From NCBI GenBank assembly GCA_031279795.1, contig JAITHZ010000137.1, forward strand, positions 1 to 7,451: DNA of 7,451 bases. The letters run 5' to 3'. Source of the stretch: Bacteroidales bacterium. Lineage in GTDB: Bacteria; Bacteroidota; Bacteroidia; Bacteroidales; WRGA01. Positions 1 through 5,638 of the stretch are shown here, one piece after another (positions within the stretch are counted from its first letter, which is position 1; each line of letters starts with the position of its first letter). The notes beneath the pieces are model-generated. The model ran no database searches. It was not told the DNA's origin and was given only the letters and a program-made list of their open reading frames with translations. The position numbers and the translations under genes were made by a program.

Positions 1-73
1 TAATAATTTGTAATTAAGAATTATAAGGTTTCCCTTTTTAAACAAACGTACAAACGTTGTAATGACGCACGCT

Positions 74-109
74 CCCCCCCATTTGGGGTGGGGTCGGGGT
101 GGGGTTGGG
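74..109 (+). other. G-quadruplex motif preceded by a C-run
   Basis: Five G-runs lie on the plus strand at 85-88, 90-93, 96-99, 101-104 and 107-109, separated by loops of 1, 2, 1 and 2 nt. Four tetrads with such short loops satisfy the usual intramolecular G-quadruplex rule. A run of seven C (74-80) just upstream could instead pair with any of the G-runs as a hairpin, so two folds compete. On the minus strand, in the direction of nhaC transcription, the tract is C-rich. Whether it has a function is unknown. Confidence 0.75.
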
Positions 110-112
110 TTC

Positions 113-143
113 TATTAAGAATTTAGAATTAGGAATTTAGGGA
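113..143. repeat. AATTAGG-type repeat, inverted relative to the 451-520 array
   Basis: Three degenerate units of GAATTTAG / GAATTAG / GAATTTAG type are visible. They read on the plus strand what the 451-520 array reads on the minus strand, so the two AT-rich tracts are in opposite orientation and flank the hairpin-rich block between them. The match is clear in motif but not exact in unit length (7 or 8 nt). Confidence 0.6.
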
Positions 144-181
144 TGTGAAATAAACAAAATAGAACAGTTTTGGAAAAGCAA

Positions 182-200
182 GTCCCGCAAATATAGGGAC
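182..200. repeat. Small hairpin, GTCCC/GGGAC stem
   Basis: The stem is 182-186 paired with 196-200, five base pairs with a nine-nt AT-rich loop. A related copy, also starting AGTCCCGCA and ending GGGACG, lies at 261-276 with a shorter loop. The two look like diverged copies of one small palindrome. Confidence 0.5.
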
Positions 201-213
201 GACACTTTATTAA

Positions 214-233
214 CCGTACACTTCAGTGTACGG
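214..233. repeat. Perfect 20-nt hairpin, CCGTACACT/AGTGTACGG
   Basis: Positions 214-222 are the exact reverse complement of 225-233, with a two-nt centre; in practice this is an eight-pair stem with a four-nt loop. No T-run follows on either strand, so it does not look like a classic intrinsic terminator. It is one of seven hairpins between 182 and 428. Confidence 0.65.
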
Positions 234-261
234 ACTACGGACGGCTCCCACTCTCTCCAAA

Positions 262-275
262 GTCCCGCACGGGAC
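262..275. repeat. Small hairpin, GTCCC-GCAC-GGGAC
   Basis: A five-pair stem (262-266 with 271-275) closes a four-nt loop. It resembles the 182-200 hairpin. Its 3' arm (272-277, GGACGG) can alternatively pair with CCGTCC at 303-308, the edge of the large array to its right. Confidence 0.5.
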
Positions 276-303
276 GGTACTTGAAATCGACGATACGAAG
301 CGC

Positions 304-441
304 CGTCCTCGCTGTTCGGACGAGGCTGTGCCTCGTCCGGTTTATCTTGGTAGGCTATGCCTGCCAACAAAGATGCAAATGCAGGCACAGCCTGCATAAA
401 TAGAGCGGACAAGGTAAAACCTTGTCCGAACAGCGGGGATG
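304..441. repeat. Regular array of four AGGY-N3-RCCT hairpins enclosed by an outer stem
   Basis: Four hairpins, each with a three-nt loop, follow one another: 317-339 (10 bp stem), 347-367 (9 bp with one G-T), 379-397 (8 bp) and 406-428 (10 bp). Loop centres fall at 328, 357, 388 and 417, a spacing of 29, 31 and 29 nt. All share the inner core AGGC-NNN-GCCT; the fourth has AGGT-NNN-ACCT, a paired change that keeps the stem. Outer stem sequences differ between hairpins yet remain self-complementary. In addition 304-325 pairs with 420-441 over 22 positions, three of them G-T, giving a cloverleaf-like alternative that uses the arms of hairpins one and four. No T-run follows, so simple termination is unlikely. 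Confidence 0.8.
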
Positions 442-450
442 ACTGTTTCC

Positions 451-520
451 TAATTCCTAATTCTTAATTCCTAATTCTTAATTCCTAATTCTTAATTCCT
501 AATTCTTAATTCCTAATTCC
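451..520. repeat. Ten tandem copies of heptamer TAATTCY
   Basis: Ten back-to-back 7-mers fill the tract. They alternate TAATTCC and TAATTCT, giving a 14-bp period, until the last two, which are both TAATTCC. Read on the minus strand (GAATTAG / GAATTAA) the array enters nhaC: codons 431-436 and the TAG stop (499-501) lie inside it. Because seven is not a multiple of three, any reading frame entering the array meets TAA or TAG within a few codons, so the repeat acts as a stop in every frame. Confidence 0.9.
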
Positions 521-1809
521 CAACTCTCATTTGTATATTTTTTGGGGTACTGAAAAATGATTGTAGCTACTGCCGCAATGCCAATTAAAAACGGGTAATA
601 CAAATATGGAACAACAGAAACCGGCCGGATTTGAGCAATTCCTGAAGCGATGAGCAATTGTGCACCGTATGGAAGCAGTCCTTGCGTAAAACAGGAAAAT
701 GTGTCCAGCAAACTGGCCGTGCGTCGCCGGTTGATGTGGAATGTGTCGCTGATTTTGCGCGCAATCGGCCCGACGATAATGAGCGCAATCGTATTGTTGG
801 CCGTGCAAAGGTCTGTAAATGAAATCAATGCAGCAATGCTTCCTTCTGCTTTCCGTTTGCTGCGAATATTACGGGTAAATTTGGAAATGAGCCAGTCGAT
901 GCCGCCGTTGAAGCGAATGACTTCAAACATGCCGCCGGCCATCAACGAAACAATAATCAGTTCGCTCATGCCGAGAATTCCCTTTTCGGCCGCAGCCATC
1001 CAGTTCCAAACGGAGAAACCATCAAACAATCCGATAAATCCCGACAGGAAAATTCCAACTGTCAGCACCAGTATCACATTTGCGCCAGCTAAAGCTGCAA
1101 CCAGAACGACCAGATAAGGCAAAATTTTAATCCACGCAATTTCCTCTGTAACAATGGTTCCTGTCAGTCCAATGCCTTGCCAGATATAAATCAGCATGAC
1201 AACAAGGGCCACCGGTAAGACAATGCGCAGATTTACAATGAATTTATCCTTCATACGCACTTCTTGTGTGCGAGTAGCTACAATCGTCGTGTCGGAAATA
1301 TAGGAAAGATTGTCGCCAAACATTGCGCCACCGACAACAATGCCAACCATTGCTGGAATGCTAATGCCAATTTGCGAAGAGATGCCGACGGCGATTGGAG
1401 TCAGGGCGGCAATCGTTCCGCACGAAGTTCCCATAGACATGGAAATGAAACATGCTGCAATGAAAATACTGGCCGGAATCATGCTGTGAGGCAACAGATA
1501 AAGCGCTGCATTAACCGTAGCATCCACAGCCCCCATAGCATTTGCACTTCCGGCAAACGCACCGGCAAGGATAAAAATAACCACCATCAGCAGAATGGTT
1601 TCATTGGCCGCTCCTTTGCAAAAAACACTTATACGGGTGTTCAGCTTTCCTTTGGAAAAAAGAATGGCTGCCAACCCTGTTAACAGAAAAGCAACAGCTA
1701 TCGGAATTTTATCCAAATTGCCTGTAAATATGAACGTTAAAGCATACAGCGAAAAAAATACACCCAACGGGAACAATGCCCAACCATTGGGTTTGTGAAC
1801 CATTTCCAT
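499..1809 (-). CDS. nhaC: Na+/H+ antiporter, NhaC family
   Basis: An integral membrane carrier of 436 residues, a fitting length for NhaC proteins, expected to exchange internal Na+ for external H+ at the cytoplasmic membrane. About eleven hydrophobic segments are visible (for example residues 9-30, 35-52, 71-92, 110-126, 150-165, 195-214, 228-260, 283-298, 340-351, 372-392 and 398-420). The strongest family mark is the GAMFGDNLSYISDTT stretch at 161-175, with charged residues in a membrane segment, as in NhaC; a related TANNTIALIIVGPIA stretch at 337-351 fits an internally duplicated fold. Substrate cannot be settled from sequence: some NhaC relatives exchange organic acids such as malate/lactate. 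The ATG at 1807-1809 was chosen; a second ATG (codon 3) is equally possible, and no Shine-Dalgarno is seen. The C-terminus (ELGIKN) is encoded by the 451-520 repeat, so the original end of the protein may have been different. The gene stands alone, with 522 bp of non-coding DNA upstream. Confidence 0.88.
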   Translation of the reverse strand: MEMVHKPNGWALFPLGVFFSLYALTFIFTGNLDKIPIAVAFLLTGLAAILFSKGKLNTRISVFCKGAANETILLMVVIFILAGAFAGSANAMGAVDATVNAALYLLPHSMIPASIFIAACFISMSMGTSCGTIAALTPIAVGISSQIGISIPAMVGIVVGGAMFGDNLSYISDTTIVATRTQEVRMKDKFIVNLRIVLPVALVVMLIYIWQGIGLTGTIVTEEIAWIKILPYLVVLVAALAGANVILVLTVGIFLSGFIGLFDGFSVWNWMAAAEKGILGMSELIIVSLMAGGMFEVIRFNGGIDWLISKFTRNIRSKRKAEGSIAALISFTDLCTANNTIALIIVGPIARKISDTFHINRRRTASLLDTFSCFTQGLLPYGAQLLIASGIAQIRPVSVVPYLYYPFLIGIAAVATIIFQYPKKYTNESWELGIKN

Positions 1810-1814
1810 AAATA

Positions 1815-1846
1815 ATTAACAGAATAATTGATTAACAGAATAATTG
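1815..1846. repeat. Two tandem copies of a 16-bp AT-rich repeat ahead of nhaC
   Basis: The 16-mer attaacagaataattg occurs exactly at 1815-1830 and 1831-1846, and a diverged partial continuation (aataactgatt) follows to 1857. It begins five bases upstream of the nhaC start codon, so it would form the end of the mRNA leader. Similar words occur in opposite orientation at 2321-2346. Confidence 0.8.
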
Positions 1847-1975
1847 AATAACTGATTCGCATGATTAACTGAATATAAATTTTTTCTATGAATTTCAGAA
1901 CTCCGGAAATGGCGCAAACCAACTTGTCGCATTTTTCGAATAAATCTGCTTCATTTCCGTTATCCGTGTTCTCTC

Positions 1976-2128
1976 AACCCTTATTTTTCCAAAAGCGCCC
2001 TTAGTAGCCATGTAACCAGCAGTTTACCATCCCTTATTTTATTAATATTTTATGTTTTTAAATTTAATAAGGGAGAGAGGGTATTCGAGCACCATTAGCT
2101 ACTAAGGGCGCTCGAAAAAATGAGGGTT
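1976..2128. repeat. Large two-tier palindrome with a perfect 15-bp stem
   Basis: Positions 1994-2008 are the exact reverse complement of 2098-2112. The match resumes further out (aaccct at 1976-1981 against agggtt at 2123-2128, with A/T-rich sequence between), and an inner 9-bp stem (2030-2038 with 2066-2074) sits within the 89-nt loop. On either strand the outer stem is flanked by an A- or T-rich tract, so a bidirectional terminator for the DUF1015 operon is possible. The size and two-tier build fit a small mobile palindromic element better. No coding capacity is present. Confidence 0.65.
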
Positions 2129-2300
2129 TCAAAACTCCACTGAAATCATAATAAATTGCTGTATTCCCGATGTTTGATTTTGCGACAGTAATATATTGCG
2201 ATATGTTTTTCACAAAACCTTGTGTATTAGGAATCAAATGTTTGCCACAACCGGAGCTCTGAATTTAATAATTCCAAAAATTCACATAATTAGCATAATG

Positions 2301-2324
2301 CAATCAATCAATCAATCAATCAAT
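2301..2324. repeat. (CAAT)6 tetranucleotide tract
   Basis: Six uninterrupted CAAT units lie a few bases beyond the stop codon of the DUF1015 gene and run into further attactcaattattcag-type sequence that reaches into that gene's last codons. Tetranucleotide tracts of this type can change length by slippage. Here the tract lies outside any reading frame and nearly 500 bp from the nhaC start, so a switching role is not evident. Confidence 0.85.
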
Positions 2325-2331
2325 TACTCAA

Positions 2332-3579
2332 TTATTCAGTTATTCGATGAATTACCAGTCCTGAGCGCAATTTGGGTTCGAACCATGTTGTTTTTGGCGG
2401 CATGATGTTTCCGGAATCGGCAATGTCTATCAACTGCTTCATTGACACGGGATAAAGCGCCAGCGCAATTTTCATTTCGCCGTTGTCGACGCGCTTTTTC
2501 AACTCGCCAAGCCCGCGAATACCACCTACAAAATCAATTCGTTTATCTGTTCGCAGGTCTTTAATTCCCAATATGTTATCCAAAATAAATATAGACGAGA
2601 CTGTGACGTCAAGCACGCCAATCGGGTCGTTGTCATCGTATGTGCAGGGCTTTGCCGTCAGCGAATACCATTTGCCAGACAAGTAGAGCGAAAAATTATG
2701 CAACTGTTTCGGTTTGTATATTTCTTCACCAATTTCTTCGACGGTGAAGTTTTTCTCCAGCTCAGTCAAGAACTCACTGTCATTCAGGCCGTTTAAATCA
2801 CATACAACGCGGTTGTAGTCAATAATCTGCAATTGATTGTCGGGAAAACAAACAGCCAGGAAGAAATTATATTCTTCATTACCAGTATGATGAGGATTCG
2901 AACGGGCTTTTTCGGCTCCCACCAAAGCAGCTGCAGCCGTTCGATGATGGCCGTCGGCTATATATAAATAAGGTATCGTAGCAAAAAGTTGCGTAATTCG
3001 TTCAGTAACAGCATCTCCATCAATCAGCCAAAAATGATGACCTATACCGTCCGGAGCAACAAAATCATATTCCGGTTCGCCTTCGACTACGTTTGCAACA
3101 ATCTCATCCAGTTCGCTCACAGCAGGATATGCAAAGAAAACCGGTTCGATGTTGGCATTATTGATGCGCACATGCTTCATTCGGTCTTCTTCTTTGTCTT
3201 TTCGAGTCAGTTCATGCTTTTTGATGACGCCGTTCAGGTAGTCGTCCACATTGGCGCAAACCGTCAGGCCGTATTGCGTGCGTCCATTCATGGTTTGCGC
3301 GTAAACGTAGTAATGTTCCTTATCGTCTGGTTTCAACCAGCCATTTTCCTGAAACCGAATAAAATTCTCGACAGCTTTGGCGTAAACTTGCTCGTCGTGT
3401 TCGTCGGTACCCTGCGGAAAATCAATTTCCGGTTTAATAATGTGGTACAGCGACTTTTCATTTCCAGCAGCCTCTGCGCGGGCTTCTTCGGAGTTCAGTA
3501 CGTCATAGGGACGGGAAGCCACTTGTTCGACCAGCTCTTTGGGCGGGCGAATTCCTTTGAATGGTTTAATTTTTGCCAT
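2332..3579 (-). CDS. DUF1015 family protein of the serine operon
   Basis: A soluble protein of 415 residues of the DUF1015 family (a Pfam family of unknown function), with no signal peptide or membrane segment. Visible family marks are the N-terminal KPFKGIRPP with RPYDVLNSEE at 23-32, the IADGHHRTAAA block at 207-217 holding D209-G-H-H-R213, and a C-terminal MPPKTTWFEPKLRSGL block at 393-408. The DGHHR box resembles the active-site box of ParB/sulfiredoxin-fold proteins, a group that includes free-serine kinases of the SerK/SbnI type; that link is inference from the motif and from the neighbours. The ATG follows the serA stop by 10 nt, so the two genes are almost certainly cotranscribed. The stop codon and last few codons (ITE) lie in an AT-rich repeat. 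Family assignment is firm; function is not known. Confidence 0.88.
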   Translation of the reverse strand: MAKIKPFKGIRPPKELVEQVASRPYDVLNSEEARAEAAGNEKSLYHIIKPEIDFPQGTDEHDEQVYAKAVENFIRFQENGWLKPDDKEHYYVYAQTMNGRTQYGLTVCANVDDYLNGVIKKHELTRKDKEEDRMKHVRINNANIEPVFFAYPAVSELDEIVANVVEGEPEYDFVAPDGIGHHFWLIDGDAVTERITQLFATIPYLYIADGHHRTAAAALVGAEKARSNPHHTGNEEYNFFLAVCFPDNQLQIIDYNRVVCDLNGLNDSEFLTELEKNFTVEEIGEEIYKPKQLHNFSLYLSGKWYSLTAKPCTYDDNDPIGVLDVTVSSIFILDNILGIKDLRTDKRIDFVGGIRGLGELKKRVDNGEMKIALALYPVSMKQLIDIADSGNIMPPKTTWFEPKLRSGLVIHRITE

Positions 3580-3589
3580 GTCAGTTATA

Positions 3590-4507
3590 CTAATTCACTC
3601 TGAATTGCGCCTTTCCTGTCTGGAAGAACTCAACAATTTGCTTTGCAGCAGAAATGCCGGTATTATTGTTTGCTTCTTCTGTTTGTGCGCCCATTTTCTT
3701 TGGTGTAGCAACATACCGTGTCGGAAATTTTTCTGCCATTTCCGCATGATTGTCGGGTTTAATATCTGTCAAGTATTTAAAATCAGGACGTTCTTCCATA
3801 AAATTCAACAATTCGGCTTCATGGATAATCTCTTTTCTGGCCGTATTAATCAGCACGCCTTTTGGAGGCATTTTGCTCAGCAGTTTTTTGTTGACAGACT
3901 GATTTGTTTGGGCAGTCAGCGGAATGTGCAACGATATAAACTGGCAGGTTGAATACAGCTCATTTTCCGAATTGAGTGGCTTCAGGCCGTCGGATTCGAT
4001 GATATTGGCCTGCAGGAAGGGGTCGAAAGCATACAACTCCATGCCAAATCCTTTGGCAATCCGCGCCACGTTTTGTCCGACATGGCCATAGGCATGAATG
4101 CCCAGTTTTTTCCCGCGCAATTCGTTACCCGACGTTCCGTTAAAAAAATTTCTGGCAGCATATACCATCAATCCAAACGCCAGTTCGGCAACAGCGTTTG
4201 CATTCTGGCCGGGTGTATTCATCACACAAATATTCTTTTGTGTGGCAGCCGACAAATCAATATTGTCATAACCGGCTCCTGCACGAACAACAAGTTGAAG
4301 TTCGGGGGCGGATTCCATAACTTCGGCATCAACAATGTCGCTGCGCACAATCATGGCGTTAGCCGTTTGTACAGCATGCAGCAGCTGGGCTTTTTCGGTG
4401 TATTTTTCGAGCAAAGCCAATTCGTGCCCTGCCTGCTCAACCACTTCACGAATCCCTTGTACAGCTTCGGAAGCAAATGGTTTATCGGTAGCAACTAAAA
4501 CTTTCAT
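3590..4507 (-). CDS. serA: D-3-phosphoglycerate dehydrogenase, short form without ACT domain
   Basis: A 305-residue member of the D-isomer-specific 2-hydroxyacid dehydrogenases, expected to oxidise 3-phosphoglycerate to 3-phosphohydroxypyruvate with NAD+, the first step of serine synthesis, in the cytoplasm. The order is an N-terminal substrate half (to about 100, with VRAGAGYDNID at 74-84 and NTPGQNANAVAE at 97-108), a Rossmann half starting near 134, and a short return segment. The NAD loop reads A139-Y-G-H-V-G144, so the first Gly of GxGxxG is Ala; D162 could bind the NAD ribose. Catalytic R224 is present (NTARKE). The usual PHxGxxT motif is PKKMGAQT (269-276), with Lys at the His position, and the usual Glu region reads DIKPDN. 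Length and these changes match the short branch found in Bacteroidetes and Entamoeba. No ACT domain means classical serine feedback is unlikely. It is followed by DUF1015 after 10 nt and preceded by serC with a 63-nt gap. Confidence 0.9.
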   Translation of the reverse strand: MKVLVATDKPFASEAVQGIREVVEQAGHELALLEKYTEKAQLLHAVQTANAMIVRSDIVDAEVMESAPELQLVVRAGAGYDNIDLSAATQKNICVMNTPGQNANAVAELAFGLMVYAARNFFNGTSGNELRGKKLGIHAYGHVGQNVARIAKGFGMELYAFDPFLQANIIESDGLKPLNSENELYSTCQFISLHIPLTAQTNQSVNKKLLSKMPPKGVLINTARKEIIHEAELLNFMEERPDFKYLTDIKPDNHAEMAEKFPTRYVATPKKMGAQTEEANNNTGISAAKQIVEFFQTGKAQFRVN

Positions 4508-4540
4508 CTTTATGTTTTTTCTTTATTAGTTAATTGTCAA

Positions 4541-4560
4541 ATGTAACATGTAACATGTTA
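4541..4560. repeat. Short ATGTAAC tandem ending in palindrome TAACATGTTA
   Basis: Two ATGTAAC units (4541-4547, 4548-4554) run into a perfect 10-nt palindrome (4551-4560) in the 63-nt gap between serC and serA. It could be chance in AT-rich DNA or a weak operator or attenuation site; nothing else supports a role. Confidence 0.35.
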
Positions 4561-4570
4561 AAAAATTGAA

Positions 4571-5638
4571 TCAATGCGCTTTTTCGAATGATTTCATAAC
4601 ATCAACCAAAGCCTGAATGCCGTCGATTTGCATGGCGTTGTAGATAGAAGCGCGGAAACCGCCAACCGAACGGTGGCCTTTCACTCCAATCATACCGCTG
4701 GAGGCGGCAAATTTGCCAAATTCATCTTCCAATTCGCGGTACTCATCATTCATCACAAAACAGACATTCATGATGGAACGGTCTTCGGGAGCTGCTGTGC
4801 CTTTGAACAGCCGGTTGCGGTCGATTTCGTCGTACAGCAGTTGCGCTTTTGCCAGATTCAGTTTTTCAATTGCAGCCACCCCACCCAGTTCGCGGTAGTG
4901 CTTGAGCGTCTGCAAGGCAGCGTATACCGGCACGCACGGCGGAGTGTTGAACATGCTTTCCTTTTTGATATGTGTTCTGTAGTCGAGCATTGTTGGAATC
5001 TGACGTGTGACTTTACCCAGAGCGTCTTCACGTACAATGATGAGCGTTACCCCAGCTGGGGCCAGGTTTTTCTGTGCGCCTGCATAAATAAGCACGTATT
5101 TGGAAATATCAACCGGACGCGAGAAAATATCAGACGACATGTCGGCAACCAACGGTACTGGCGAATCGGGTTCTTGCCGCAATTCCGTTCCAAAAATCGT
5201 ATTGTTGGATGTGAAGTGAAAATAATCGGCGTCGGCAGGAATGAGATAATTCTTGGGAATAAACGTGTAATTGCTTTCTTTCGACGAAGCAACAACGTCA
5301 ATCTGTCCAAAAATTTTCGCTTCCTTGATTGCATTCGAAGCCCACGTGCCTGTATCCAGATAGGCTGCCTTTGTTTCCAGCAGATTATAAGGCGCCATGC
5401 AAAACTGCAAACTCGCTCCGCCGCCAAGGAAAACAACATCGTATCCTTGCGGAACATCCAGCAACTCTTTCGTCAAAGCGCGGGCTTCGTCCATTACAGC
5501 GATAAATTCCTTGCTTCGATGCGAAATTTCCATCAGCGACAATCCCGTTCCGGCAAAATCCGCAATAGCTTCTGCCGTATTCTTAATCGTGTACTGACTT
5601 AAAATAGAAGGCCCTGCATAAAAGTTGTACTTTTTCAT
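4571..5638 (-). CDS. serC: Phosphoserine aminotransferase
   Basis: A 355-residue, PLP-dependent class V aminotransferase that converts 3-phosphohydroxypyruvate plus glutamate to O-phosphoserine and 2-oxoglutarate, the second step of serine synthesis; family members also act on 3-hydroxy-4-phosphohydroxythreonine in pyridoxal phosphate synthesis. Marks in order are the N-terminal YNFYAGPSILS, EISHRSKEF (37-45), the phosphate-binding GGGASLQF (72-79), W99 which stacks on PLP, D166 in VADMSSD, and the Schiff-base Lys K190 in YAGAQKNLAPAG. The stretch GHRSVGGFRASIYNA (321-335) supplies the substrate-phosphate arginines. Length matches the family. The start agrees with the typical N-terminus; no Shine-Dalgarno is visible, as usual in this phylum. 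It is first in the operon serC-serA-DUF1015. The 235-bp gap upstream probably holds the promoter. Confidence 0.96.
   Translation of the reverse strand: MKKYNFYAGPSILSQYTIKNTAEAIADFAGTGLSLMEISHRSKEFIAVMDEARALTKELLDVPQGYDVVFLGGGASLQFCMAPYNLLETKAAYLDTGTWASNAIKEAKIFGQIDVVASSKESNYTFIPKNYLIPADADYFHFTSNNTIFGTELRQEPDSPVPLVADMSSDIFSRPVDISKYVLIYAGAQKNLAPAGVTLIIVREDALGKVTRQIPTMLDYRTHIKKESMFNTPPCVPVYAALQTLKHYRELGGVAAIEKLNLAKAQLLYDEIDRNRLFKGTAAPEDRSIMNVCFVMNDEYRELEDEFGKFAASSGMIGVKGHRSVGGFRASIYNAMQIDGIQALVDVMKSFEKAH

Larger units (their letters stand above)
1..498. other. Gene-free left end holding a G4 motif, hairpins and AT-rich repeats
   Basis: No credible gene lies here. From left to right the stretch has an AT-rich start, a tandem 8-mer (acaaacgt at 42-49 and 50-57), a C-run followed by a G-quadruplex motif (74-109), AATTAGG-type repeats (113-143), small hairpins at 182-200, 214-233 and 262-275, a regular hairpin array (304-441), and the TAATTCY heptamer array (451-520). 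This is the 3' side of nhaC. A neighbouring gene beyond position 1 cannot be identified. The one open frame on the minus strand (137-412) is judged spurious because its codons coincide with the hairpin stems. Confidence 0.75.
1810..2331. other. Gene-free 522-bp gap made of nested inverted repeats
   Basis: No credible gene lies in this gap between the DUF1015 gene and nhaC. It contains, from outside inward, inverted AT-rich tracts (gaataactga at 1846-1855 against its complement at 2336-2345), an imperfect 13-bp pair (1894-1906 with 2251-2263, 12 of 13 matching), a perfect 15-bp pair (1994-2008 with 2098-2112), and a 9-bp pair (2030-2038 with 2066-2074). The nhaC promoter must lie here, but no good match to the Bacteroidetes TTTG / TAnnTTTG pattern was found on the minus strand. 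Confidence 0.7.

Noticed and set aside
137..412. 91-codon open frame on the minus strand beside nhaC
   Set aside because: Its codons run straight through the hairpin stems, no homologous domain is recognisable, and the composition follows the palindromes. It looks like a by-product of the repeat array.
304..441. CRISPR-like array, because of the ~30-nt periodicity
   Set aside because: The units are palindromes with differing stems and no constant direct repeat separated by unique spacers of fixed length; no cas gene is present.
304..441. tRNA or tmRNA, because of the cloverleaf-like fold
   Set aside because: There is no T-loop GTTCRANNC box, no anticodon arm with a seven-nt loop, and the loops are three nt.
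650..1117. 155-codon open frame on the plus strand
   Set aside because: It is antisense to nhaC, whose transmembrane pattern and GDNLSYISDTT motif are clear.
1994..2112. Intrinsic terminator of the serC-serA-DUF1015 operon
   Set aside because: The loop is 89 nt and only short, interrupted T-rich sequence follows the stem on the minus strand; termination is possible but not supported well enough for a terminator call.
2989..3603. 204-codon open frame on the plus strand
   Set aside because: It is antisense to the DUF1015 gene and has no recognisable motif or own upstream signals.
4628..5602. 324-codon open frame on the plus strand
   Set aside because: It lies fully antisense to serC, which has all its catalytic residues; the translation is rich in Cys, His, Phe and Arg and shows no domain.
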